From: Clostridia bacterium
GTDB lineage: Bacteria; Bacillota; Clostridia; Christensenellales; Aristaeellaceae
Assembly: GCA_017434775.1 (NCBI GenBank)
Contig: JAFSGG010000072.1
Span: 1-48,478 of the forward strand
Direction of reading: 5' to 3'
DNA: 48,478 bases
The position numbers and the translations under genes were made by a program. Position 1 is the stretch's first letter, and every line of letters begins with the position of its first letter. Under the pieces are notes generated by a model. The model did not search any database, was not told the origin of the DNA, and was given only the letters and a program-made list of their open reading frames with translations. Below are positions 16,705 to 24,741 of the stretch, piece after piece.

Positions 16705-18231
16705 ATGACGGAAATCGCAGCAAAGAAAAAACGGTTCACGAAAAAGGAATGGAGCTGGATTCTGTACGACTGGGCCAACTCCGTTTATGCCACCAACATC
16801 ATGGCCGCCATTTTCCCCATCCTGTTTGTGCAGATAGCCGGCGAATCCGGCGACCAGGCCTGGGCATACGGCACTTCCATTGCCACCTTTATCGTAGCGC
16901 TGCTTGCGCCTTTCCTGGGTGCCCTGGCTGATTTCAAGGGTATGAAGAAAAAGCTCTTCACCGTTTTCATGCTGGCAGGTGTTGTCTTCACCGCCCTCAT
17001 TGCCTGCACCAACGATTGGAAAATCATGCTGGTTGGCTACGTCATCAGCCGTATCGGTTTTGCCGGCAGCAACCTGTTCTATGATTCCTTCCTCACCGAC
17101 GTTACCGATAACAAACGCATGGATAAAGTATCCTCCTGGGGCTACGCCATGGGCTACATCGGCGGCAGCACCATCCCCTTTGTCATTTCCATCGCCCTTC
17201 TTCTGCTGATGGATTACAACACCTTCTCCCAGAAATTCTCCATCATCATCACCAGTGTTTGGTGGATTGTCTTCTCCATTCCTTTCCTCAAGAATGTAAA
17301 ACAGGAACACTATGTGGAAGCCAACACCAAGAATTTCTTCAAGGAAACCATCCTCAACACCTGGCAGACGGCGAAGGATATTTTCAAGCACAAGGGCCTG
17401 TTCATCTTCATCGTGGCTTACTTCTTCTATATCGACGGCGTTGGCACCATCATCAATGTTTCCACCGCTTACGGTTCTTCCCTGGGCCTGGGTTCCACCG
17501 GCATGATCATTGCCCTGCTGGTCACGCAGATTGTGGCCATGCCCTGCTCCATCCTCTTCCCAAAGATTGCTGAAAAAATCACGGCCCGGAAAGCCCTGAT
17601 GGCTGCCATTCTTGTGTATGTGTTCATCTGCATCGTCGGCTTCTATATGGGCTATTCTCTGGAACCCCATCAGAAAGCTGTGGAAGATAAATATTCCGCT
17701 TCCATCACCTATGACGCCAACGTGAAAGCGGAAGCAGATATGCGCAACACCTGCATCAGTCTTTTCACGGGCGAAAACAGCGCTGAAGAAGCCCAAAAGA
17801 AGCTGAATGATATGACGGAAGAAGAAAAGGCTGCCAGCCCTAATATTGTTGGCATGCTGGAACAGGTTATCACTTTCTCTGATAACGAAGAAAATAAACA
17901 GCTGCTGGATAATTTCCACAGCGCCATCCGTTTCTCTTCCCTGCTTTTCTGGGGCATGGCTGTGCTGGTGGGCACGGTGCAGGGTGGCATTCAGGCTGTT
18001 TCCCGTTCGTACTTTGGCAAAATCGTTCCCAAGGAACGCTCCAATGAATTCTTCGGTTTCTTTGATATCTTCGGCAAGTTCGCTTCTGTTATGGGCCCGG
18101 CCCTCTATGCTGTCATTGCTGATCTCACCGGCCGTTCCAGCTATGGCGTGCTTTGCCTGATCCTTTTGTTCCTGATCGGCTTTGTGATGCTGCTGCTGGG
18201 CAAAAAGCACATGGAAGAAGCCGAAAGCTGA
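16705..18231 (+). CDS. UMF1-family MFS transporter (Atg22-like)
   Basis: A 508-residue membrane protein. The start KEWSWILYDWANSVYATNI is the UMF1/Atg22 signature, followed by about 12 predicted membrane helices, an MFS A-like loop (LADFKGMKKKLF) and QAVSRSYFGKIVPKERSNEFFGFF in the C-terminal half. Between two helices (~315-405) lies a hydrophilic insert rich in Glu, Lys and Asn, larger than an ordinary MFS loop. The eukaryotic relative exports amino acids from vacuoles; bacterial substrates are unknown. Start after AGGAGG. Its terminator lies inside the 3' end of the converging sigF gene. Confidence 0.85.
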   Translation: MTEIAAKKKRFTKKEWSWILYDWANSVYATNIMAAIFPILFVQIAGESGDQAWAYGTSIATFIVALLAPFLGALADFKGMKKKLFTVFMLAGVVFTALIACTNDWKIMLVGYVISRIGFAGSNLFYDSFLTDVTDNKRMDKVSSWGYAMGYIGGSTIPFVISIALLLLMDYNTFSQKFSIIITSVWWIVFSIPFLKNVKQEHYVEANTKNFFKETILNTWQTAKDIFKHKGLFIFIVAYFFYIDGVGTIINVSTAYGSSLGLGSTGMIIALLVTQIVAMPCSILFPKIAEKITARKALMAAILVYVFICIVGFYMGYSLEPHQKAVEDKYSASITYDANVKAEADMRNTCISLFTGENSAEEAQKKLNDMTEEEKAASPNIVGMLEQVITFSDNEENKQLLDNFHSAIRFSSLLFWGMAVLVGTVQGGIQAVSRSYFGKIVPKERSNEFFGFFDIFGKFASVMGPALYAVIADLTGRSSYGVLCLILLFLIGFVMLLLGKKHMEEAES

Positions 18232-18238
18232 TTTCCGA

Positions 18239-18892
18239 TTACTCCTGCCAGGCTGAAATAAACATCAGCCTGGCTTTTCTTTCATTTCTGGACAGGGTGG
18301 ATTGATGAATATGCATACGTGCTGACAGGCACTGCTGACTTTCACTCAGGATAAAGCGATGACGCAGGATATAACTGTATTCTTCCGGCATCCGCTCCAA
18401 TATATCCCGAATGAAAAAACGTTCCATCCAGCTCTCTCCTGCCGGATCCTTCACTTCACAAACAGGCAAACTTTCATCATCATAATAGAGCACCTGTCTG
18501 TTCATTTCCAGCAAAAAGGCGATTTCAGCTGCTTTCCAGCCTGTTTTATCAGCAATTTCTGCTGCCGTGGCGTCCCTCCCCTTCTCCCGCATGATTTGTT
18601 CACGCAATGTATTGATCCGCCGCAATTTTTCTTTCGTTCTCCAGCCGAATTTCTTTTCCTGTATTTTTCGCATTTCTCCCAAAATCAGCGGCACGGCGTA
18701 GGTGGAAAAGGCAAAGCCCTTCTCTTCCCTGTATCCCCGAATGGCTTTCACCAGGCCCACGCATCCTGCCTGAAATGCATCCTGCATCTGTTCAAAGCGT
18801 TTGGCCAAAGCCTGTACAAGCGGTGCATGCTGGCGCACCAGAAGTGCCAGCGCTTTTGCATCTCCGTTCTGTGCCCGCTCCATCCTGTTCAT
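18239..18892 (-). CDS. sigF: Forespore sigma factor SigF (divergent)
   Basis: Third gene of spoIIAA-spoIIAB-sigF; SigF is the first forespore-specific sigma factor, held inactive by SpoIIAB. Region 2 has DAFQAGCVGLVKAIRGYREEKGF and FSTYAVPLILGEMRK, the hallmark of sporulation sigma factors. Region 3 is GRDATAAEIADKTGWKAAEIAFLLE. Region 4 is weakly conserved (HRFILSESQQCLSARMHIHQ, then STLSRNERKARLMF). At 217 residues it is shorter than the ~250 usual. The start is 1 base after the spoIIAB stop. Assignment to SigF rather than SigG rests on the operon. Confidence 0.88.
   Translation of the reverse strand: MNRMERAQNGDAKALALLVRQHAPLVQALAKRFEQMQDAFQAGCVGLVKAIRGYREEKGFAFSTYAVPLILGEMRKIQEKKFGWRTKEKLRRINTLREQIMREKGRDATAAEIADKTGWKAAEIAFLLEMNRQVLYYDDESLPVCEVKDPAGESWMERFFIRDILERMPEEYSYILRHRFILSESQQCLSARMHIHQSTLSRNERKARLMFISAWQE
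18247..18282 (+). terminator. Terminator of the UMF1 gene inside sigF coding sequence
   Basis: 10-bp perfect stem GCCAGGCTGA / TCAGCCTGGC with an 8-base loop, followed by TTTTCTTT on the plus strand. It lies within the last codons of sigF on the other strand. Confidence 0.8.
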
Positions 18893-18893
18893 A

Positions 18894-19325
18894 TCAGCCT
18901 GCCAGGATCTTTTTTTCCATGGTCACCCGTGTACCCTTCCCGGGTTCAGACATCACTTCCACCTGATCCATAAACGTCTGCATTACGGAAAAACCCATGC
19001 CGGATCTTTCTTTTTCCGGCTGTGAAGTGAAGAAGGGCTGCATGGCTTCTTCCACATTTTCAATACCGCACCCTTCATCCGAAACCACCAGCCGCAGCAT
19101 GCCGTTATCCTTTAATATCGCTTCAATTTTCACCATGCCCATGCAGTCGCAATATCCGTGCACAATGGCATTGGTTACCGCTTCGCTCACAGCTGTTTTG
19201 ATATCAGCCAACACATCCAGTGTGGGGTTCAGCTGCACTGCAAAGGCGCTGACCGCCACCCGGGCAAAACTTTCATTTTCCGGAATGCTCAGAAAACTGA
19301 TTTCCATTTGATTCGTGATTTTCAT
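18894..19325 (-). CDS. spoIIAB: Anti-sigma F factor SpoIIAB
   Basis: GHKL-fold serine kinase that binds SigF and phosphorylates SpoIIAA. The ATP-binding N box [15 protein letters not shown]1 box [11 protein letters not shown] and G2 box [11 protein letters not shown] are all present. The ATG at 19325 after GAGGAAGG gives 143 residues starting [11 protein letters not shown], the family form; a GTG 6 codons earlier has no site. It sits between spoIIAA and sigF with spacings of 14 and 1 bases. Confidence 0.93.
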   Translation of the reverse strand: MKITNQMEISFLSIPENESFARVAVSAFAVQLNPTLDVLADIKTAVSEAVTNAIVHGYCDCMGMVKIEAILKDNGMLRLVVSDEGCGIENVEEAMQPFFTSQPEKERSGMGFSVMQTFMDQVEVMSEPGKGTRVTMEKKILAG

Positions 19326-19339
19326 ACGCCCTTCCTCCG

Positions 19340-19639
19340 TCACATTGTTTCAATAATCTGGTTCATTCCGGACAAGCGAAATACCCGTTCCACCTGACGG
19401 TTCATGTTCCGAACCATCATGCGTCCGCCCTTATCCTTGATCTGTTTATATCTTCCCAGGATCACACCAATGCCGGAAGAATCCATAAAGGTCAATTCCT
19501 GCATATCCAATACCATGTTCTTGATTTCCCCATCCTTTATGCACCCATCCAGCAAGCGTCTTATGCTTTGTGCACTGCAATGATCCAGCTCTCCATCCAG
19601 ATAAACAATCAGTGTCTGATTCTGTTTTTCCATCTGCAT
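19340..19639 (-). CDS. spoIIAA: Anti-sigma F factor antagonist SpoIIAA
   Basis: STAS-domain protein of 99 residues. Unphosphorylated SpoIIAA frees SigF from SpoIIAB in the forespore. The phosphorylation motif [14 protein letters not shown] is at 52-65, so the target is Ser54 or Ser55. The ATG at 19639 lies 6 bases after GGAGGG. First gene of the operon, preceded by a candidate SigH-type promoter. Confidence 0.93.
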   Translation of the reverse strand: MQMEKQNQTLIVYLDGELDHCSAQSIRRLLDGCIKDGEIKNMVLDMQELTFMDSSGIGVILGRYKQIKDKGGRMMVRNMNRQVERVFRLSGMNQIIETM

Positions 19640-19666
19640 ACATGTCCCTCCTTTGATGCAATACAT

Positions 19667-19696
19667 AATTTCAAACTGTGTACATTCTTATCCTGC
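19667..19696 (-). promoter_or_regulatory. Candidate SigH-type promoter of spoIIA
   Basis: Minus strand GCAGGATAA, 12-base spacer, TTTGAAATT. This resembles the Bacillus SigH pattern RNAGGAWWW / RNNGAATWW with the right spacing; each element has one or two mismatches. The start point would fall about 20 bases before the spoIIAA ATG. Inference. Confidence 0.5.
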
Positions 19697-19810
19697 CTCG
19701 AAAAATGTCTCTTTATACCGAACAGACGAGATATTTCCGCCAAATTTGCCCATATTTCGGCACGTCAAAAAATACTTGTGTATATTCCATGATTTTTTTG
19801 AAATATAATA

Positions 19811-19839
19811 TTGAAAACAACGCCATTCGATGTTATAAT
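19811..19839 (+). promoter_or_regulatory. Promoter of the CofE-domain gene
   Basis: TTGAAA, 17-base spacer, TATAAT with an extended TG. It stands back to back with the spoIIA promoter. Confidence 0.75.
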
Positions 19840-19900
19840 TTGCAAGTTGTTTGATTTCCCGCATGCACAGCATGTTTGAAAGAAAAGGAGATTGATTTCC

Positions 19901-21094
19901 ATGAGTCGTATGATCGGCACGGTATCCCGGGGCGTCAGGGCTCCTATCATCAAAGCCGGAGATGATATTGTTCAAATTGTCACCGATTCTGTACTGGAAG
20001 CTTCCAAAGATGCCGGTTTCTCCTTTCATGATCGCGATGTGGTCGCCATGACGGAAGCCATCGTTGCCCGCGCTCAGGGCAATTATGCCACTGTGGACGA
20101 TATCGCCAACGATGTAAAGGCCAAGTTTGGCGGCGAAACCGTGGGGGTTATCTTCCCCATTCTCAGCCGCAATCGCTTTGCCATTTGTCTGCGCGGCATT
20201 GCCAAAGGCACCCGGAAGGTCGTATTGATGCTCAGCTATCCTTCTGACGAAGTAGGCAACCATCTGGTATCTTTGGATACCGTGGATGAAAAGGGTGTCA
20301 ATCCCTACAGCGACGTGCTGACCCTTGCCAAATACCGTGAACTTTTCGGCTACGAAAAGCACACCTTCACCGGCATGGATTATGTGGCCTATTATGAAGA
20401 ACTGATCCGTGAATCCGGCGCTGACTGCGAAATCATTTTTGCCAATAACGCCAAAGCCATTCTGCCCTATACCAAGAATGTGCTTTGCTGTGATATCCAT
20501 TCCCGCTTCCGCACCAAGCGCATCCTGAAGGCAGCCGGTGCTGAAATTGTGCTGGGCCTGGATGAAATTCTGAACGCTCCCGTTAACGGCAGCGGCTATA
20601 ACGAAAACTATGGTTTGCTGGGCAGCAACAAGGCTTCCGAAGATAAGGTAAAGCTTTTCCCCCGTGAATGCCAGCCCATCGTGGATGCCATCCAGAAGAA
20701 GCTCTATGATGCCACCGGTAAAAACATCGAAGTGATGGTCTACGGCGACGGCGCTTTCAAGGATCCTGTGGGCAAAATCTGGGAACTGGCTGACCCGGTT
20801 GTTTCCCCTGCCTATACCGCCGGCCTGGAAGGCACCCCCAACGAACTGAAACTCAAGTATCTGGCAGATAACGAATTTGCCAATCTTTCCGGCGATGCGC
20901 TGAAAGAAGCCATCAAGGGCAAAATTCAGGAAAAGGATAACGATCTGGTGGGCCAGATGGTATCCGAAGGTACCACCCCCCGCCGCCTGACGGACCTGAT
21001 CGGCTCCCTGTGCGATCTCACTTCCGGCTCCGGCGATAAGGGCACTCCCATTGTCTTCATCCAGGGCTATTTCGATAATTACACCACGGACTGA
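19901..21094 (+). CDS. CofE-like (coenzyme F420-0:L-glutamate ligase domain) protein
   Basis: A 397-residue protein of the F420_ligase (CofE-like) fold, which in methanogens and actinobacteria adds glutamate to coenzyme F420. The N-terminal blocks GTVSRGVRAPIIKAGDD and DRDVVAMTEAIVARAQG fit the family; a later stretch (YGDGAFKDPVGKIWELADPV) is conserved in the bacterial branch. No F420 genes are in the window, and Clostridia generally lack F420, so the real substrate is probably another carboxylate or amine. ATG at 19901 follows AAAGGAG; a TTG three codons earlier touches that site and is rejected. Own promoter and terminator. Confidence 0.78.
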   Translation: MSRMIGTVSRGVRAPIIKAGDDIVQIVTDSVLEASKDAGFSFHDRDVVAMTEAIVARAQGNYATVDDIANDVKAKFGGETVGVIFPILSRNRFAICLRGIAKGTRKVVLMLSYPSDEVGNHLVSLDTVDEKGVNPYSDVLTLAKYRELFGYEKHTFTGMDYVAYYEELIRESGADCEIIFANNAKAILPYTKNVLCCDIHSRFRTKRILKAAGAEIVLGLDEILNAPVNGSGYNENYGLLGSNKASEDKVKLFPRECQPIVDAIQKKLYDATGKNIEVMVYGDGAFKDPVGKIWELADPVVSPAYTAGLEGTPNELKLKYLADNEFANLSGDALKEAIKGKIQEKDNDLVGQMVSEGTTPRRLTDLIGSLCDLTSGSGDKGTPIVFIQGYFDNYTTD

Positions 21095-21103
21095 TCATAA
21101 TAA

Positions 21104-21129
21104 AAGAAGCGATGAACTCGCTTCTTTTT
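21104..21129 (+). terminator. Terminator after the CofE-like gene
   Basis: 9-bp stem AAGAAGCGA / TCGCTTCTT with a 5-base loop, then TTT. Confidence 0.88.
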
Positions 21130-21163
21130 GCTATTTCCATTTTATCCGGAAAGGAGTATCCAT

Positions 21164-22483
21164 ATGAAAAACCATTATTTCCGCAGCATTCTATCCTTCA
21201 CCCTCGCAATGCTCCTCCTCTTTGGCAGCGCACCGGCCTGCTTTGCCCTGGCTGTTTCCAATAACCCCCTGGTTGACCCCAAAGGTCCTGTTCCCTTTGT
21301 GGAAACAGAAGACGAATTTTTCAATATTCTCATTATGGGCGTTGATCACGGCTTTAAAGGCTATTGGGGCAGCGGCGGAAAGCGGAAATTTGAAAACTGT
21401 CACAGCGATCAGAACATTGTTGTTTCCATCAATCTGACAAAAAAGCAACTGAATCTGATCTCCGTCCCCCGGGATTCCATCACTTACATTCCCGGCAAGC
21501 AGGGCATCTATAAATTAAACGCCACATTCAGCTGCGCAGATACCGTTGAAGAAGGCATTCAAAATGTTTCCAACGCCGTCTCCTGGTATCTTGGCGGTAT
21601 TCAGATTGATTGCTATTGTGTAGTGAATATGGAAACCATGGTTGCCCTGGGCGACGCAATGGGCGGCATTGATTTCAATGTAGATATGAACTACACCGGC
21701 TGTTCAGGAACAAAGTATAAAAACGGTATGCAGCATCTGGATGGCCTTGGCATCATGGAATACGTGCGCGCACGAAAAAATGCAACCGTGGACGGCACGG
21801 ATATCGGCCGTACGCGCCGGGGCCGTTCCATGATGATCGCCATTTTCAAAAAGCTGTATCAGCAGCCCGAATTGGTTTACGATCTTTTCAAAGTCATTGA
21901 AGATGAGCGCTACACGTTTGTTACCAACGTATCCATGGATCAATTCCTTCAGAAAATATTGCCCACCTTCCTCTCGCTGGATCCTGATAATATCGGCTCT
22001 TATATTTTGGAAGGCAGTTATCGCACCGCCCTGGTCGAGAAGAATTTCCATTTCATCCGGCAAAACGAACGCAAGCAGCTGCTCAAAAAAGTATTTGGTA
22101 TTGATGCAGAAGAAATTCCCTATATCAGCCATCTCTATACCCAATGGCTGGTGGACAAAGGCCTGACAACCGTGCGCTATATTCATGTGGCGCGCAGCCT
22201 GATCGAGATTTTTGAGCAGACGGAAAATCCCACCCCGGAACAGGAAAAAGCGCTTGCGGAATTCATTGCCGCGCATGACACTTGTGTCAATTCTTTCGAT
22301 GCGGCCGCCGATGCCCAAGAAAGCAAAACCGATAAAAAAATGTTATCAGACCGGAAGGCCCTCCGGGAAGCCGGCGAAAGAGCCATTGCCGCTTTCCATT
22401 ACACCGAACCTGTAAAATGGTCTTCCACGACCATCTGGTACGAAGATCCCATGATCAATGCATGGCAGCCCAACTGGAACTGA
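21164..22483 (+). CDS. LytR-CpsA-Psr (LCP) family cell-wall glycopolymer ligase
   Basis: LCP enzymes attach teichoic acids or other glycopolymers to peptidoglycan outside the membrane. A signal peptide spans residues 1-30 (SILSFTLAMLLLFGSAPACFA). The LCP domain follows: FFNILIMGVDH, LISVPRDS (Arg for phosphate binding), MGGIDFNV, then MEYVRARKN and DIGRTRRGRSMM. Residues ~270-439 are an alpha-helical C-terminal extension without a recognised domain. ATG at 21164 follows AAAGGAG. 439 residues, longer than the minimal LCP. Confidence 0.88.
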   Translation: MKNHYFRSILSFTLAMLLLFGSAPACFALAVSNNPLVDPKGPVPFVETEDEFFNILIMGVDHGFKGYWGSGGKRKFENCHSDQNIVVSINLTKKQLNLISVPRDSITYIPGKQGIYKLNATFSCADTVEEGIQNVSNAVSWYLGGIQIDCYCVVNMETMVALGDAMGGIDFNVDMNYTGCSGTKYKNGMQHLDGLGIMEYVRARKNATVDGTDIGRTRRGRSMMIAIFKKLYQQPELVYDLFKVIEDERYTFVTNVSMDQFLQKILPTFLSLDPDNIGSYILEGSYRTALVEKNFHFIRQNERKQLLKKVFGIDAEEIPYISHLYTQWLVDKGLTTVRYIHVARSLIEIFEQTENPTPEQEKALAEFIAAHDTCVNSFDAAADAQESKTDKKMLSDRKALREAGERAIAAFHYTEPVKWSSTTIWYEDPMINAWQPNWN

Positions 22484-22494
22484 CAATGCACACA

Positions 22495-22523
22495 AAAAGA
22501 CCGCCCGAAAGGCGGTCTTTTTC
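22495..22523. terminator. Bidirectional terminator between LCP and MORN genes
   Basis: 11-bp stem AAAAGACCGCC / GGCGGTCTTTT with a 5-base loop, A run before and T run after. It serves both converging genes. Confidence 0.9.
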
Positions 22524-22533
22524 GTCGGAATCC

Positions 22534-23751
22534 TTACTTTTTGTCTGTTCTGTTTTCCTGAAAATTTCCATTTTCCCAATATCCGGCCAATACCTGACCG
22601 GAAGAATCTGTGTACGTGCCGTACCCATGATAGGCTCCGTCCAGCACACCGCCGGTGTAAAAGCTGCCGTCAGGCCATGCATACATGCCCTCTCCGGTGA
22701 TCTCTCCGTTTTCAAAGGAGCCCACATACATGGTTCCGCCCACCCATACAATGCACCCCAGGCCGGTGCGTTTTCCGTTTATATAGCTTCCGGTGTACAC
22801 CGTTCCGCCGTCCCAGTGATAGGAGCCTTGCCCATGCATGATGCCGTTTTCAAACGTTCCGGCATACCAGTCCCCGTTTTCCCACCTGCAAACGCCATAG
22901 CCATTGAGGATGCCGTTTTCCAAATAACCATAACAAGTGTTATTATCGCTGCGCTTAAAGGCATATCCGGTATACAATTCCTCTTTATGCGCCTGATCCA
23001 GTGTATCCGGGGTCACATGTTCCGTATCGGCCAGGAACAAAAGCGCCGTATCGTCCACAGTATCTGTCCAGCCAATGGCATAAGCCGTTATGCTGTCCAC
23101 GTTTCTTTTTCCGTTGGTAGACAGCATAATGCTGTCCGGACAGTACGTCATGGCAGCCTGTTCAAAATCAGCGGGAAAATACAGATCCACGGCACCGAAA
23201 AGATGCAGTATCTCGTGCATCAGCTCTGTTTCTGAATCGTGACTGTTTGCAACAATGCTTTCAGACAGCATCCCGTCCCAATTGGCATAAGCCAGGGAAC
23301 GCCGCTCATTCAAAAAAGTAAACACAGTGAATACATTGTCTTCATTTTCCAGCAGACGGACATGTTCTTTCAGTTCTTCATTCTGCAACAGGCAACCCAG
23401 CACAAATGCATCATAATCTTCCGTATTTTCATCCGCAACCGATACATGAAATTCAATATAATCCGCATCCACTTCCATGCCGTAGAGCCTGGCAGCATCA
23501 TCCAGCATTTCCATCGCTTCTTCGGTCGTTCGCCTCCAGCCGGCCTTCGCTTCCTCCGTCCATAGGCCGTCGGCCGTATCCACATACACAATGCGCATGG
23601 TTATCCGTCCGTTCAGCGCATAGCAAGCGCCTTTTCCTCTTTGCCTGAAAACCTGATGATCTGCAAAGGAGGATGCAAATGCGTTCGACAAGATCAGGAG
23701 GATAAACAAGAAAGCAAACAAAAGGATAAATCCGCGTTTTTGTTTTTTCAA
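22534..23751 (-). CDS. Secreted zinc metalloprotease-like protein with C-terminal MORN repeats
   Basis: A 405-residue protein with a signal peptide or N-terminal membrane helix (residues 7-29). The central part holds HEILHLFGAVD (179-189), a full HExxHxxGxxD zinc motif with His179, Glu180, His183 and Asp189, followed by a possible Met-turn (SIM, 207-209). These are features of metzincin or M6-like proteases. Residues ~272-397 contain about six MORN repeats (YGYLENGILNGYG, YAGTFENGIMHGQG, YVGSFENGEITGEG). I know of no named family with this fusion. The start is TTG at 23751 after GGGGAGGG. Leftward, likely alone; target unknown. Confidence 0.82.
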   Translation of the reverse strand: MKKQKRGFILLFAFLFILLILSNAFASSFADHQVFRQRGKGACYALNGRITMRIVYVDTADGLWTEEAKAGWRRTTEEAMEMLDDAARLYGMEVDADYIEFHVSVADENTEDYDAFVLGCLLQNEELKEHVRLLENEDNVFTVFTFLNERRSLAYANWDGMLSESIVANSHDSETELMHEILHLFGAVDLYFPADFEQAAMTYCPDSIMLSTNGKRNVDSITAYAIGWTDTVDDTALLFLADTEHVTPDTLDQAHKEELYTGYAFKRSDNNTCYGYLENGILNGYGVCRWENGDWYAGTFENGIMHGQGSYHWDGGTVYTGSYINGKRTGLGCIVWVGGTMYVGSFENGEITGEGMYAWPDGSFYTGGVLDGAYHGYGTYTDSSGQVLAGYWENGNFQENRTDKK

Positions 23752-23772
23752 TTCTTTTTCCCTCCCCTCTCT

Positions 23773-24738
23773 TCACATTTCCTTCAGCCATTGTTCGGCC
23801 AGACGTATTTTTTTATCCATTGCTTTCAGCGCAATCAAGGTTTGCTGCACCTGCTGCATACCTGTTTTTTTGTCTTCATCATCTGCATTTTCCGGGCCGC
23901 AGCCTCGCCGCACGTTATAATACAGCCATCCCAGCATGCCCTGAAAACAGGCGGCAAATACCGTCTTCCAGCACACATTGGTCAAAGAAACATGCTGGCC
24001 ATAAGCAGTTGCAAACGCTTTGAAAAGGCTCTCATCCAGGCTTCCCTTGCCATCATCCGCCCAGTAAAACGCTGTCTCCATCATTTCCTGCCAGGGATTT
24101 ATATATCCAGCCGCTTCCCAGTCGATTATCAGCGGCATTTCCCCTTGCCACAGCACATTCTTTAGATCCAGATCACGATGGCTGATTACCTGATGGAAAG
24201 ACAGTGCTTTCACGCTTTCGTTGGCTTCACTTTGCCATTTTGCAATCATTGCCCGATGGTCAAACAGCATGGCCAGTTCCGCATTGTCTTTGGGCAGAAG
24301 TGCCCAGTTCATGCGCACTTCTTCCGGCGTGTTCTTTTTCACCCCGTCCACCTGCACATCCGCTTTGTGCATCCGTCCCAGCATATCCCCCATAACAGCG
24401 CAATGTCCGGCTGTTATATTGGGCGGAAAAACGCTTTCTCCCTCCATCCATGGATAGAGCATATAATGCTTTCCATTCAGGGAAAAGACAACGTCACCCC
24501 CGATTTCGATTGCATGAACAACAGGCACTGTGCATTTCAGTTCCCTTGCAATACGCTCAGAATGCACCATATGCACCATGGCTTCCGGTCGTTTCATGAT
24601 CTGGGGATTTAAGGTCTTCAGGGCATAAAACCCGCTTTCGCAATGGATCCTGTCCATTCTGTGCAACAGGCCGCCTGTAATCCTTTGGGGCCCGGAGAGC
24701 AATTGGCCCAGTCCCAAAGCTTCCGTTATTTCATTCAT
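23773..24738 (-). CDS. APH/choline-kinase-fold phosphotransferase
   Basis: Protein-kinase-like small-molecule phosphotransferase of 321 residues. The catalytic loop is SHRDLDLKNVLW (His-x-Asp...Asn) and the metal loop is IIDWEAAG. The N-lobe has FYALKTLN with the probable ATP Lys. Similar folds occur in aminoglycoside kinases, homoserine/choline kinases and spore-coat CotS proteins, so a resistance role should not be assumed. It starts 3 bases after the M28 peptidase stop, in one operon with it. ATG at 24738 chosen over the TTG one codon earlier. Confidence 0.82.
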   Translation of the reverse strand: MNEITEALGLGQLLSGPQRITGGLLHRMDRIHCESGFYALKTLNPQIMKRPEAMVHMVHSERIARELKCTVPVVHAIEIGGDVVFSLNGKHYMLYPWMEGESVFPPNITAGHCAVMGDMLGRMHKADVQVDGVKKNTPEEVRMNWALLPKDNAELAMLFDHRAMIAKWQSEANESVKALSFHQVISHRDLDLKNVLWQGEMPLIIDWEAAGYINPWQEMMETAFYWADDGKGSLDESLFKAFATAYGQHVSLTNVCWKTVFAACFQGMLGWLYYNVRRGCGPENADDEDKKTGMQQVQQTLIALKAMDKKIRLAEQWLKEM

Positions 24739-24741
24739 CAA

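Noticed and set aside
16651..18210. 519-codon open frame opposite the UMF1 transporter
   Set aside because: Antisense shadow; the plus-strand gene has a family signature and a good start.
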